DNA of 64,000 bases, taken from positions 123,910,737 through 123,974,736 of the forward strand of contig CM059187.1 of assembly GCA_030323885.1 (NCBI GenBank), written 5' to 3'. The position numbers were made by a program, and so were the translations under genes. Each line of letters begins with the position of its first letter. Position 1 is the first letter of the stretch. Under the pieces are notes generated by a model that saw nothing but the letters and a program-made list of their open reading frames with translations, was not told the origin of the DNA and searched no databases. Source of the stretch: Branchipolynoe longqiensis. Taxonomy: Eukaryota; Annelida; Polychaeta; Phyllodocida; Polynoidae. Positions 1 through 10,312 of this stretch are shown piece after piece.

Positions 1-420
1 GATGGTTACTAGTAGTTCTGTGATATCACACGGGGAAGGAAAGTTTGCACTTACCTATGTTATGCTCACATAAAATTAAGTGATAGTGTGGTTTGTATTA
101 CTTTCCAAGTCTGTAATATGTCACTAAGAACATTAATTATGGATGAATGACACAAATATCCATAGTTTGACCACAGAGCCCCTCAAATTATATTTGGCCA
201 TAAATGACCCCTAGAGAATATATTATTTCGGACTTTGCAAATTATGACCCCTCATATTTTATCATAATAATTGTAAATAAGTATTGTTGTTTTGTTCACG
301 CTAGAGCCCCTTTAATATGAGAAAGTGCAGTGTTGTGAGTAAACATAAACATGTCTGAATAGCGTAAGCTTAACAATAGTAATAACCTTGCTTGACTGCT
401 AATATTACATAACGATATGC
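1..420. other. AT-rich stretch, no gene seen
   Basis: I see no coding potential, RNA gene or recognisable repeat here. Composition is AT-rich, with short runs only. Confidence 0.5.
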
Positions 421-751
421 TGTTTGTTGTTGTTTTACGTCCTAACAACATATAAGGTCATATCAAGATGAGTACTGACTTGTGACAGTGCACACTCAAT
501 GCAACTTTTATAGTGTTGTCCCACTGGGAGACCAGGCCACCAGCACCATGACCCAATATCACACACAGTCACATTATCCTGATACTGTGCCAACCAGTCC
601 TTGCCCTCTCGTATTAATGCTGAGCATCAGGCTAGGTAGTGACAAGTATCAAATTTATATGTCATTTGTTTGACTCGGTTGGGATTCGAACTCTCGACTT
701 TCCGCATCTGAAGCCTGCGCTCTACAGATTCCGCCACCGTGTCCGGTCACA
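421..751 (-). repeat. SINE-A, full-length tRNA-derived SINE
   Basis: This is a copy of the commonest SINE in the window. On the minus strand it starts with a tRNA-like head: an A-box-like stretch at about 720-740, and a B-box near 681-695 reading gagttcgaatccc. A body of about 230 bp follows, containing 'caatgacttataaaattgat'-type text, the 'ctgacactgagcc' block and the 'gtcacaagtcggtaccc' block. It ends in 'ggacgtaaaac' and a CAA-rich tail. The pol III boxes and the dispersed near-identical copies identify it as a tRNA-derived SINE. It is not a tRNA gene, because the acceptor arms do not pair and the body is fused directly to the head. Confidence 0.85.
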
Positions 752-1142
752 TAACGAGAGTTCAGAGTGGATTCACATAGGATTCAATAGGGACGGTTAC
801 ATATTTTCCCACTTACGAAAAGTGACTGAATTTTCCACTTGCCCGAGTGGCAAAACTACTTGCCCAAGGCCAAGTCAGCCAATTCAAACTGAAATCTGCT
901 ACTGCAGATCAGAAAAATAACGACTTGACCATTCGGGCAGGTCACTGAGAACTTCACCTGCCCGAACGAGTAAACTAGGTCCCCCGAACACCCTGGCAGT
1001 CCTTATTGTCCTACCCTGATAGTGGTGTCGAGTAGTCTCTTATGCTTGGTTGTTATAATGCATTTGTATTACCATGCTTCGTTAAACTACTCCATTCATA
1101 GGAATACCGCTGCGATGCCTCCAGAAGAAAGCAGTTATCGTA
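752..1142. other. Intergenic, no gene seen
   Basis: The stretch contains an inverted-looking pair of 'cttgcccgagtgg'-type and 'cattcgggcaggtc'-type segments at 836-950, and 'ccccgaacaccctgg' at 981-995. This could be the remains of a hAT-type end. No second terminus could be paired, so no element is called. Confidence 0.35.
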
Positions 1143-1200
1143 ATGACGCGCATGCGCGCGAGGCTACAAACAAGATGGCGTTAGTCTCGCGAGATCCGGT
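1143..1200 (+). promoter_or_regulatory. Candidate CpG promoter: NRF1 + YY1 + TCTCGCGAGA cluster
   Basis: Three motifs fall within 50 bp. GCGCATGCGC (1148-1157) is the NRF1 palindrome. AAGATGGCG (1172-1180) is a YY1 initiator-type site. TCTCGCGAGA (1185-1194) is the palindrome found at many CpG-type animal promoters. Together they are typical of housekeeping or bidirectional start sites in animals, where YY1 sites often lie just downstream of the start. The ATG inside the YY1 motif opens only a 33-codon frame ending at 1276, so this is more likely a 5' untranslated region or a promoter remnant than a coding exon. No transcript evidence is available. Confidence 0.45.
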
Positions 1201-1499
1201 GCGTGACTTTCATTGTCCGTTCGCCGCTGGGTTTGAGCGATACTTGATTCATCCGAAGAGATTAAAAAGCTGTTAATTGACATTCCGCCGTATGGCCGCC
1301 AATTAGAGACGTACTAATTACTCCCTGCTAACCTGCATGTTCATCCGTTGATAAACCACGCCCGGGCCGCCCGCTATAATGGAGAGCCCAGAGTATAATT
1401 TGCCTAATTATGTTAGGTTGTTTTCAAAACTAGAGCAGCCTCGAATTGGACTACGCATTGTAGACATATTGCCACGTGCATGGAGATGCCATGGTTATT

Positions 1500-1690
1500 T
1501 ATTGTAGTTTGCGGTGGATGAGGAAAATGGGAAATATTGCGCTTAGAGCAGGAATCGAACCCAAATCTCTGTCATTCCGGGCCAGTGTGCTGACCATTAC
1601 ACCACCTAGGCTCCCTGATGTCACCCAGCTTCCAACAACCTACCTGTGTATGTGGATCCTTGCTTGGGAGGTCAGTGCAGACTATTTCAC
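1500..1690 (-). repeat. SINE-B, tRNA-like SINE copy
   Basis: On the minus strand the sequence has a tRNA-like module with A-box text 'taggtggtgtaatggtc' and B-box 'gggttcgattcc'. The same module with the same flanking text recurs at 23.70-23.88 kb, including 'aatgggaaatattgc' and 'gaggtcagtgc'. Homology continues on both sides of the tRNA-like part, so the tRNA-like module lies inside the repeat and not at its edge. Confidence 0.65.
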
Positions 1691-1769
1691 TTATTATGAT
1701 CTGCGTGGCGCAGTGTTCACAAATTCACATGTTGCAGTTTTAGTTTGAATATACTTCTACTGAGGATGC

Positions 1770-1935
1770 GCAGAGAGCTGCTACCCATATTACTTATTGG
1801 CACTGCCACCAGAGGGCAGTATGGTGGTGGAAGTCCTTTTCGAGAGACCATGCTGCCTAGTGAGCTGCTACCTATAAGTATAACATTAGTTATTGTCACT
1901 GTCCTTGTTGGTGGTGGAAATCCTCTATAAGACCT
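1770..1935. repeat. Two imperfect ~90-bp direct repeats
   Basis: Two successive blocks begin with 'gagctgctacc' (about 1777 and 1861), pass through a TTATTGNCACTG-like segment and end in a 'ggtggtggaa' plus 'tcct' segment. The pair is a small tandem duplication with divergence. No coding meaning is apparent. Confidence 0.45.
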
Positions 1936-2074
1936 TTACCACAGCACAGGCTGCACCTCACAACATTAGTTCGTCCATGATAGTCGACATATCTCAATTA
2001 AATCAATCTCGTTAAAGAATAAACTAAACCCCCATTTTTATTTTGTTGTTGCATTCATTGATTTAAACAAGGGA

Positions 2075-2260
2075 ATTTTCAACTTTGGTTATCCGTCTTC
2101 CTTGTTGCACTGCTCCAGTAACGCAGAACACCAGGTTAGGTAGTGCCAAGTACACAACTTTATATGGTTGATTTTACTCGGGAAGGGTTCGAACCCGGAC
2201 GACCTGCCAAAACGGCAAGTGAGCGCTCAACTCATTCAGCCTGGTGATGCGGGCGAACTG
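2075..2260 (-). repeat. Diverged tRNA-derived SINE fragment
   Basis: The minus strand has a B-box-like 'gggttcgaaccc' at 2188-2199 and an A-box-like 'aggctgaatgagttgagc' at about 2226-2243. It is followed by text related to the SINE-A body ('acctaacctggtgttctgcg'). It is older or from a different subfamily than the SINE-A copies elsewhere. Confidence 0.5.
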
Positions 2261-3193
2261 TATTTGTTCTAGCGTCGTAAAAGCGTTGTCGTTAAAGATG
2301 TGAGGAATGATCATATATATATATAGATAGGATAAGTACTTATCGATATATAAAGGGCGGAGCGGCCTGTCCTCCGTTATCATTTTATATATTCTACTGC
2401 GCAGTAGCCAACCGCGTGTGTGCGGAAAAGTGAGTTGGCTTGGCCTAAACCTTGTGTGCCAACGAGAAATAAGTTGGTTTGGCCTAATTGGGTCTCATGA
2501 CCGCCTGCTACTGCAGCGCCACTTTGTGCTCGTGGCCTGCGCCCTCCTGTTTGGCCAGTGCGCACCTGCTTTTCAAACTTTTACCGGCTGGGCAGTTGCC
2601 TAGCCAGGAGACTATTAAACTGTTCAACCCATATTCATGTTGGTTTTGTTCCCAGAGCATAGCCTACTTTATGTATATATATATTGTCGGCATCCCCGAA
2701 ATATCCCACCATCAATTCCAAGTCACTGCTTGCCGGCGTCGATAAGCTTAAGTATCGCCCGTCGCTGGAAACCGGTTAAGAGGAGAATCACCGCAGTGAC
2801 GTCACAATGAGAAACTCCCAAAACGAGGCTACGGCTCGGTAGAGGCATGGCAAGCACAATCAGGGATCGGGCTACACTTACCTGGATGAAAAATCTCGAA
2901 CTGGCTTGGTTTTCCTTATTCCCTAATTAGTTCAGCGAGTATACACCAGGGGCCTCAGACTTAATCTTTCTCATTGAGGCCTATTTGCTAAAAAAAATTC
3001 TATTATTGCACGGAAATGAAGCTGTGAGAGACAGAGAGAAAATACTACCTTTAGTCATAATACTCGAACACACATTACCGTATTTTAATTAAGTATCTTA
3101 GTTTTTTTAGTTTTTTTAGTTTTCTTCTTGAATATTTATACTGCATATCATGGATAAGTCTGAATAGACTTGTTTTCACCATTAGACAGTTTG
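2261..3193. other. Low-copy intergenic DNA, no gene seen
   Basis: Short TA runs occur at 2311-2330 and 2673-2686, and a TTTTTTAG-type run at 3100-3125. No reading frame here has features of a protein family. Confidence 0.45.
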
Positions 3194-3194
3194 T

Positions 3195-3261
3195 CGATAG
3201 AAAGCCCGAGCCTACACTTTTATCGACCCAAGGGATTTTTAACCTTCCACACCACATAAGC
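3195..3261 (-). repeat. SINE-L fragment, cut by a fold-back element
   Basis: The reverse complement matches the 3' body of the SINE-L copy at 9.0-9.3 kb ('gtgtaggctcgggctttcta' and 'aaaaatcccttgggtcg'). The match stops at 'ccacaccacat', exactly where the fold-back element beginning near 3262 starts. The SINE therefore appears to have been interrupted by that element. Confidence 0.65.
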
Positions 3262-3500
3262 TGTGTTTACACGGAGAAGTTAATTCGCTTCATATAAATC
3301 GCCTTGCCTAGTTCGCCTCACATTTGCCGTGTAAACGCGACTCTGAGGCGGATTAGGGCTGATTCGCTTCATATGATTCACTTTTTGTAATCCACCTTGC
3401 GAGGTGGTTTATATGAAGCGATTCAGCTTGTTCCCAGGCGGCGATAGTATAAAATAGTAGTACGTGCCGGAAACAGGGGGAGCAGTAACTAATCGCTGGT
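3262..3500. mobile_element. Partial fold-back element, right end lost in the gap
   Basis: The left edge reads GCTGTGTTTACACGGAG, preceded by TAA. Inside, the words 'attcgcttcatat' and 'atatgaagcgaat' recur in both orientations, and 'gccgtgtaaacgcg' inverts the edge text. This matches the cap-plus-inverted-words plan of the other fold-back elements in the window. The other terminus would lie within the 500-N gap. Confidence 0.5.
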
Positions 3501-4000
3501 NNNNNNNNNNNNNNNNNNNNNNNNNNNNNNNNNNNNNNNNNNNNNNNNNNNNNNNNNNNNNNNNNNNNNNNNNNNNNNNNNNNNNNNNNNNNNNNNNNNN
3601 NNNNNNNNNNNNNNNNNNNNNNNNNNNNNNNNNNNNNNNNNNNNNNNNNNNNNNNNNNNNNNNNNNNNNNNNNNNNNNNNNNNNNNNNNNNNNNNNNNNN
3701 NNNNNNNNNNNNNNNNNNNNNNNNNNNNNNNNNNNNNNNNNNNNNNNNNNNNNNNNNNNNNNNNNNNNNNNNNNNNNNNNNNNNNNNNNNNNNNNNNNNN
3801 NNNNNNNNNNNNNNNNNNNNNNNNNNNNNNNNNNNNNNNNNNNNNNNNNNNNNNNNNNNNNNNNNNNNNNNNNNNNNNNNNNNNNNNNNNNNNNNNNNNN
3901 NNNNNNNNNNNNNNNNNNNNNNNNNNNNNNNNNNNNNNNNNNNNNNNNNNNNNNNNNNNNNNNNNNNNNNNNNNNNNNNNNNNNNNNNNNNNNNNNNNNN
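3501..4000. other. Assembly gap, 500 N
   Basis: Exactly 500 unknown bases. The round number suggests a placeholder of unknown true size. The right side opens straight into the minisatellite unit that follows, so the gap probably hides more of that array. Confidence 0.95.
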
Positions 4001-4850
4001 AAGCCTCTCCATTTCTGGAGAAGGAATGAATTCTACTAGTAGTAGTAGTGGTAGTAGTAGTAGTAGTGTGTGTTTGTTGTTGTTTTACGTCCTAGCAACA
4101 TCTAAGATCATATCAGGACGGGAGTAGTAGTAGTGGTAGTAGTGATAGTAGTAGTGGTACAAGCAGAACAGAGGGTTCCACTTCCAGTGATGAACAGCGA
4201 CAGGCTTAAAATCCAAGTAGATGGGTAAGCCTCTCCATTTCTGGGGGAGGAATGAATTCTAGTAGTAGCAGTAGTAGTGGTAGTGGGAGTAGTAGTACTA
4301 GTGGTAGTAGCACTAGTATTAGTAGTAGTAGTAGCAGTAGTAGTGGTAGTAGTAGTAGTGGTAGTAGCAGTAGTGCTACAAGCAGAACAGGGGGTTCCAG
4401 TGATGAACAGCGACAGGCTTAAAGTGAGCTTCTCCATTTCTGGGGAGGAATGAATTATAGTACTATATAGTAGTAGTAGTAGTAGCAGCACTAGTATTAG
4501 TAGGAGAAGTAGTAGTAGTGGTAGTAGGAGCAGTAGTAGAACAGAGGGGTCCAGTGATGAACAGCGACAGGCTTAAAGTCCAAGTAGATGGGTAAGTTTC
4601 TCCATTTCTGGGGGAGGAATGAATTCTAGTAGTAGTAGCACTAATATTAGTAGTAGTAGCAGTAGTAGCAGTAGTGGTGGTAGTAGTAGTGGTAGTGGTA
4701 GTGGTAGTAGTAATGGTACAAGCAGAACAGAGGGTTCCAGTGATGGACAGCGACAGGCTTAAAGTCCAAGTAGATGGGTAAGCTTCTCCATTTCTGGGGG
4801 AGGAATGAATAGTAGTGGTAGTAGAAGCAGTGACCCTCCAGACTACTACT
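4001..4850. repeat. Minisatellite with variable AGT/GTA runs
   Basis: A unit of roughly 100 bp of fixed text ('agcagaacagagggttcc', 'gatgaacagcgacaggctta', 'ctccatttctgggggagg') is followed by a variable AGT/AGC run. It repeats at about 4159, 4379, 4536 and 4717, with a partial unit at 4001. The array lies inside a SINE-A copy, separating its tail (4067-4122) from its body (from 4873). Threonine- and serine-rich frames across it are by-products of the triplet repeat. Confidence 0.8.
4067..4122 (-). repeat. SINE-A tail, detached by the AGT array
   Basis: The text 'gttttacgtcctagcaacat' to 'atatcaggacggg' is the SINE-A 3' end. The rest of the same element resumes at 4873 with 'aggtcatatcaggatgggta', so about 20 bp is duplicated at the two junctions. 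Confidence 0.65.
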
Positions 4851-4872
4851 AGATAAAAGATTCACCCCTACC

Positions 4873-5180
4873 CAAAGTAGGTCATATCAGGATGGGTACC
4901 AACTTGTGACAGTGTGCACTCATGGTGATGTTAATATTGTTATAGTGCTGCCTCACTGTGAGACCAGGCCACCAGCACCATGACATGATATCCCACCCAA
5001 TCACATTATCCTGACACTGAACCAACCAGTCCTTGCCATATCCTAATAATGCTGAGTGCATGGCTAAGAAGCGACAAATATCAATATTATGAGTCATTGG
5101 TTTGACTCGACCAGGAACCGAACTCCCAATCCCTAGCATGTGAGGCCCACGCTCTACCGATTCAGCCACCGCACCCGGTC
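4873..5180 (-). repeat. SINE-A body and tRNA-like head
   Basis: The head is present, with A-box text at about 5150-5170 and a B-box near 5105-5125. It contains a small internal insertion ('gttaatatt') relative to other copies. It continues the tail seen at 4067-4122. Confidence 0.75.
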
Positions 5181-5198
5181 CCTGCCACTCAGAGTAAA

Positions 5199-5508
5199 GC
5201 TAAGATTCCTTACACGCGGTATGCGGCATGCGGTATGCGGTATGCGGCATGCGGTATGCGAATGGGTTGGGTCCTTTCACCCACACCCACACACATAGTG
5301 TCAGGTTTCTCTAAGACTGCTGTCGATGGGCATTCGCATTCGCATGCTGCACCGATCGCTACATGAACCGATTCAGTATTCGCATGCCGCATGCCGCATA
5401 CCGCGTGTAAGGAATCAGCCCCATTGACTTAGATGCCTTTCGATTTTTTGCCGCATTCGCATTCGCATTCGCATACCGCATACCGCGTGTAAGGAATCTC
5501 AGCTTAAG
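5199..5508. mobile_element. M4 fold-back MITE (short type)
   Basis: The terminal inverted repeats read TAAAGCTAAGATTCCTTACA on the left and its near-complement on the right, each followed by an array of ATGCGG/CATGCGG words. The middle holds 'ggtcctttcaccca' and 'ccgattcagtattcg'. The same structure recurs at 16428-16762, with clear homology between the two interiors. No coding capacity. Confidence 0.7.
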
Positions 5509-6590
5509 GGCGAATGACAAGCTAGTCTAAATAACAATTAACAGCCAAAACTGTTTCAAATAACAATTAACTATGGGCTGATGGATGTAGTGGTTCCAAT
5601 GCGCAGTATTTATCTAATGTTGGTGTAAAGTTGTGAAATTGGTAGAGAACGAAAAAAAAACCAACAATATGGCAGCCACAGAAAGCTCTCCATTCGACTT
5701 TTAAAGTCTATTAATCTACATGATTTGATCTATTTTACCATTCAAAAGCCGCAGGTAAATATGAAGAGGCATGTGAGAAATATATTTTGCTTCTTAGATT
5801 AAGAATTTATGCGGCCAATTCCTTTACCCAGCTTTCCTACCCTTTTTCTAAATCTAATGGGTTGTTCGGCAGTTCTAACTCAGAGAGAGGGCTGCAGGAA
5901 TGTCTACTTTCCTCCCACCCCTCGCCCAATCTCGCGTTATAGTTTATACTGCACACACACAAAAAAGCCACTGAAATATTCTTCTTACGAAATAAATCAT
6001 AGTCTTCTATTGATTCTTCATCAAGAATATGACTTATATTGATTACATTGCGCAAAATCACCAATAATTTAAAAAAATCGATTTTTGGAGGATTTTCGGA
6101 AGATTTTCGGAGGATTTTGAGAGGATTTTGGGAGGAATTTGGGAGGATTTTCGAATAATTTTGGGAGTATTCCGGGAAACAAAATTCTTCGGTGATATGG
6201 GGGTCATTTCCCTGCCATATGCTTAGCACTGTCAGTGTATCGTAAGTCAGACATTTTATTGTTGTTGGGGTTGCCTTTCATCTCTGCACAAACCCCGACA
6301 CTCTTCATTTGAACCGGCGGTCATCGTGTGTAGGCAGGGCCGAGGGGAATCACTCACTACGTGGATTAGGGTCAGCTATACACCGCCTTTCACAAGCACA
6401 TCGTCCCACTAATTCCCCCCTCCCAGACCCTCAGAGCGGCTACAAAATACAATGCGGCTGGCAGACAACTTGACAACCTCTGACAGTACCCCGCCCCTGT
6501 CCCACGCCATGCATATATACACCAACACATACACCCACACATACACCACACACCGATACCCACAGATACACCCCACCCACATACACCCCT
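5509..6590. other. Low-copy DNA, no gene seen
   Basis: Only a short array of GGAGGATTTTCG-like 12-mers (about 6087-6165) stands out. 'ctgccatatgcttagcactgtc' at about 6212 resembles a segment of the hAT-like element at 37.8-38.2 kb, so a remnant of that family may lie here. Confidence 0.4.
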
Positions 6591-6672
6591 GGCACATACA
6601 GCCACCCACAGTATTCTACCTATGCACATACATACATACATACATACATACATACATACATACATACGTACA
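6500..6672. repeat. CACA/CATA microsatellites
   Basis: ACACATACACC-type repeats merge into a pure CATA run at about 6625-6668, directly next to a SINE-A tail. Confidence 0.85.
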
Positions 6673-6673
6673 T

Positions 6674-6942
6674 ATATTGTTGTTTGTTATTGTTTTACAT
6701 CCTCGCAACATCTAAGGTCATATCAGGCGGGTACTGACTTGTGACAGTGCGCACTCATGGTGAATTTATAGTGCTGCCCACCACCCATCAGCATCATGAC
6801 CTAATATTCCACTCAGTCACATTATCGTGACACTGAGCCAAACAGTCCTTGCCCAATCTTAATAATGCTGAGTGCCTGGCTAGGAAGCGACAAGTATCAA
6901 TTTTGAAGTCATTCGTTTGACTCGACCAGGGTTCGAACCCAC
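6674..6942 (-). repeat. SINE-A, head truncated within the B-box
   Basis: The body and tail are normal. Homology stops just past the B-box ('agggttcgaaccc' at about 6929-6940), where a TATACATA microsatellite begins. The A-box is missing, so this copy should not be transcribed by pol III from its own promoter. Confidence 0.75.
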
Positions 6943-7260
6943 TATATACATATATACATGCATACATATATACATATACATCCAAACAAACACACATAAT
7001 GACAGACATGTACATATTTACACCCATTCACACACATACACACGCGCCCATAGAACCCCCCACACACATATACGTCCACCCGAGTGACCGATTCCACCCC
7101 CCCCCCCCCACACACACACACACACTCTTCACACAACGACTAAAAATGTCAAAACAACCATTCAGCATGTCCTCCATCGCTTTTCCTTTCGCCTTCACCC
7201 CCACAACCACCCCCACCCCCACCCCACCCCACCCACGTGCTCTCCTGGCAATGAACTAAG
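6943..7260. repeat. TACA, CA, poly-C and CCCCACC simple repeats
   Basis: TATACATA repeats (6943-6985) are followed by CACACA stretches, a run of 12 C (about 7098-7109) and a CCCCACC array (7200-7235). Confidence 0.8.
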
Positions 7261-7265
7261 ATGAA

Positions 7266-7460
7266 TGCTTATACCCCTGTCACACTACGCATCGCGGAAT
7301 TTTGAGTGGGATCTCGGCCCATGGTGCCAGCAGTCTGGTCACCCAGTGGGGCAGCACTATAAAGTCACCATGAGTGTGCACTGTCACAAGTCAGTACCCG
7401 TCCTGATATGACCTTAGATGTTTCCAGGACGTAAAACTCCAACAACCAACCAATCAAAAG
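7266..7460 (+). repeat. Fold-back end fragment plus SINE-A 3' part
   Basis: 'acccctgtcacactacg' at 7274-7290 matches the cap of the fold-back elements at 31.6 and 59.0 kb, but no partner end is seen. From about 7318 the sequence is the 3' half of SINE-A in the plus orientation, ending 'gacgtaaaactccaacaacc'. Confidence 0.55.
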
Positions 7461-7971
7461 GACTGCGCCGACGTCTGTGGGCCCAGTTTTTACAGGTCGG
7501 GGATAATATGGTGGCGTTTACGCCATTGCTCCAATGATTGCGTCTGAAGCACCCTGTGTGCATCTTCCGCTACTGGAAACCTGCATGACCCCCCCGATCC
7601 CCCACCCCCACCTCACCCCGACTCCCCACACTCCACCACCAAAGATCGGGTGGTGGTTTATGTGTGTGGACGCAGTAGCCATTCATCCTGTGACAGGTGG
7701 GCGAAGTGTGTGGGTAATGCATTAACAGATCTATGCATCATATCACCACATACCAGCCCCATTCACCACCGTAGTCTACTCATCAACAGCGCTATTATAC
7801 CCCACAAAAATACACAGCATTCTATATGTATATATAGATATATATATATATATATGAATACGTTATCATGTTTACATTCATTCCCTGATACGGAATGGTT
7901 TTTCTCTTGCGATATTATCCAATTTGACAATGCCTGAGAGCGTTGCGAACACACACACATAATAATATATA

Positions 7972-8140
7972 CAGTAAAACCTTTCTAAATCGAGCGACCA
8001 TAGGACTGACTTTAAGTGGTCCATTTAGGGAGGTTTAGGGAGTTAGAATATGGTTAAAATGGTATTGTTGGGACCCAAATAAAGCGATCGTTATAGGCGA
8101 GTGATCGATCTGTAGAGGCGTCGATATAGAGAGGCTTTAC

Positions 8141-8142
<2 letters not shown>
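7972..8142. mobile_element. M3, pogo-like MITE, copy 1
   Basis: The termini CAGTAAAACCT and AGGCTTTACTG are inverted and flanked by TATA sequence, which fits a TA target duplication. The interior reads 'aaataaagcgatcg' and 'ggtccatttagggaggt'. The CAGTAAAACCTC terminus with TA targets is typical of pogo/Tigger-type Tc1/mariner MITEs. No coding capacity. Confidence 0.75.
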
Positions 8143-8180
<38 letters not shown>

Positions 8181-8181
<1 letters not shown>

Positions 8182-8374
8182 AGTAAAACGTCTAACCGAC
8201 CACCTCCACAGAACGACGACTGCCATCTATCGATCGCTTTATTTGGGTCCACAACAATCGCCAATACAATACTATTGTAATCATTATTTTTTTTAACTCC
8301 CTAAACCTCCCACCTCCCTAAATGTGCCATTTAAAGTCAGTCCCATGATCGGTCGATTTAGAGAGGATTTACTG
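8181..8374. mobile_element. M3, pogo-like MITE, copy 2
   Basis: Same family as the copy at 7972 but in the opposite interior orientation. It is separated from that copy by a pure TA run of about 35 bp. The termini are CAGTAAAACG and GATTTACTG. Confidence 0.7.
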
Positions 8375-8376
8375 TA

Positions 8377-8429
<53 letters not shown>

Positions 8430-8432
<3 letters not shown>

Positions 8433-8610
8433 TAAATCCTCTCTAACCGACCACCTCCCCAGATCGACCACTTCCCTATATCGGTCGCTTTATTTGGGTC
8501 CCCACCCATTGTAACCATATTCTAACTCCTGAAACCGACCACCTCCCTAAATGGACCACTTAAACTTAAAAGTCGATTCCAAGGTCGGTCGATTGAGAGA
8601 AGTTTTACTG
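8430..8610. mobile_element. M3, pogo-like MITE, copy 3
   Basis: Third copy in this cluster, flanked by a TA run of about 50 bp on the left and TATATATA on the right. Interior homology to the other copies is clear ('cggtcgctttatttgggtcc'). Confidence 0.75.
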
Positions 8611-9014
8611 TATATATATATATAATATATAATGCTCTGTCCCTGGCGATGTGCAGTTTATATAAATACGACTGTTTACATCACTTGTGCGATAAATCTG
8701 GTGATTGCTTGCAGTCTACACATACCCAGTTTGCGTGCTATGTCAACTTAGTCCGACATTCCGATCTCATGCTGGTACTGGTAGCAAGTATGGCTTGTTT
8801 GATCACCCCATTCTCCGCCTATCGACACCACATGTGCAGGTAGTTCGCTACATTCTACCTCGTGACTAATCATTTAGGCCTGTGTATATCAACAATACAC
8901 ACGTGTGTAGATGGGTATGTGTATGCATTGATGCAGACGGCCAGCATTTAAAGTAATCTAATTGTTTATTTCTTATGTAAAATTCTTATGCGAATAACCA
9001 AACAGAATGGTGGT
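8611..9014. other. Low-copy DNA, no gene seen
   Basis: Nothing recognised. A 64-codon frame (8649-8843) has no family features and sits between mobile elements. Confidence 0.4.
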
Positions 9015-9340
9015 GTTCTCTGTGGCGGAGTGGTTAAAGTGTCTGACTTTTTTCTAGGTCAGACTCCTAATCTGAGGGTCGGCGGTTCGATTCCCCGTGC
9101 CCCCAGCTCTGCCAATTTGGATTTCCACCGCTGTGTATAACTTACAGCGTCATCAAAGGCCGGTTGCTCTCATACCATGTCTATGTGGTGTGGGAGGTTA
9201 AAAATCCCTTGGGTCGGTAAAAGTGTAGGCTCGGGCTTTCTATCGACCAGCAGTGGAATGAGGAAGACCAGTCATCTATGACTGAAATTTCCCCTGCTTA
9301 AACAACTAATCGACCAAAAAAATAAAATAAAATAAAATGT
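9015..9340 (+). repeat. SINE-L, Leu/Ser-tRNA-derived SINE
   Basis: The head resembles a type II (long variable arm) tRNA: 'tggcggagtggttaaagtg' as A-box region and 'cggttcgattccccg' as B-box. The acceptor-stem sides do not pair, so it is not a tRNA gene. A body of about 220 bp follows ('gttaaaaatcccttgggtcg'), ending in an AAAATA tail at about 9318-9338. A fragment of the same SINE lies at 3195-3261. Confidence 0.75.
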
Positions 9341-9800
9341 ACGCACAGACATACATACATTTATGTATACATGCATTCATGTATGTATGCATACATTATG
9401 TATTCATGTATGTATGCATACATTAATGCATACATATATGAATACATACATATAATGTATGTATACGTTCATTCATGCATACATATGACATTCCTACATA
9501 CATACATGCATGCATTCATTCTAGCATACATGCATGCATACATTAATGCATACAAACATACATCTATGTATACATACATGGATACATAATACATTCATGA
9601 TTACACACAAACATACATTAATGCATGCATACAATGCACTCATTCGTGCATACATACAAATATACATGTATACATATAATGCACGCATACATACCTTCAT
9701 TCATGTACACATAAAACATATTCATACGGACATACACTATGCCTACATACATCCATGCATCCATGCATACATGCATACATACATACATGCATACATACGG
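9341..9800. repeat. CATA/TGCA tetranucleotide array
   Basis: An irregular array of CATA, TGTA and TGCA words. The long Tyr/His/Met-rich frames on both strands come from the four-base period. Confidence 0.9.
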
Positions 9801-9834
9801 ACTCTCGCGCAGCCTGCGTGCGCACGTACTTGGC

Positions 9835-9935
9835 AAGTCACTCACACCCACCCTCACCTACCCACTCACACACCCACACCCACACCCACACTCACACCCA
9901 TACCCCCACCCACACACCCACCCATACCACCCGGT
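9835..9935. repeat. CACACCC/CACCCA array
   Basis: A short degenerate tandem array next to a GC-rich segment. Confidence 0.8.
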
Positions 9936-9939
9936 CCAC

Positions 9940-10265
9940 AGACATGTCCCCGGGCTCCCGGGTGAGGGACGGCGGGCGGGTATGGGAGTGGACACGGCCG
10001 TCTGATGGATGTGTCGGCGGGTCCCGATCGGCGCCCCATGCCGGCAGGTACAAGGTGGGTATGTACGTAGGTAGGTTCCCCGGCCGGCCCGCACATGCGC
10101 CCCGCCCGGCGGTAACTCTAGCCGGCTGTACCCGAACACCTCCCGGACGCGCCATCCCTCACAGTGCCTCCTCCTACCTGACGACCGCGGTCATTCGCTG
10201 ACTGGTCGGCGCGCATGCGCACGGGCACTTGAACCGGATGTATGGCCACGCGCACCCTATAATGC
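9940..10265. promoter_or_regulatory. CpG-rich segment with NRF1 palindrome
   Basis: This is one of the few GC- and CpG-rich non-repetitive stretches. It contains GCGCATGCGC at 10211-10220 and a related 'cacatgcgcccc' at about 10092. It may be an unmethylated CpG island or start site, but no adjoining exon could be identified. Confidence 0.3.
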
Positions 10266-10312
10266 CACCTCCAATAAAAGGCACATAACTGAGGCGTTTC
10301 CATGTAAGTTTT

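Noticed and set aside
836..1000. hAT-type element end ('ccccgaacaccctgg')
   Set aside because: Only one candidate terminus is present and no partner or 8-bp duplication could be found.
3353..4039. Frames of about 200 codons across the N run
   Set aside because: They are mainly unknown residues from the assembly gap.
5837..6229. 130-codon minus-strand frame
   Set aside because: Part of it translates the GGAGGATTTTCG array and the rest has no recognisable features.
9015..9105. Possible tRNA-Leu or tRNA-Ser gene
   Set aside because: A- and B-boxes are present, but the acceptor stem does not pair and the sequence runs into a SINE body with a tail.
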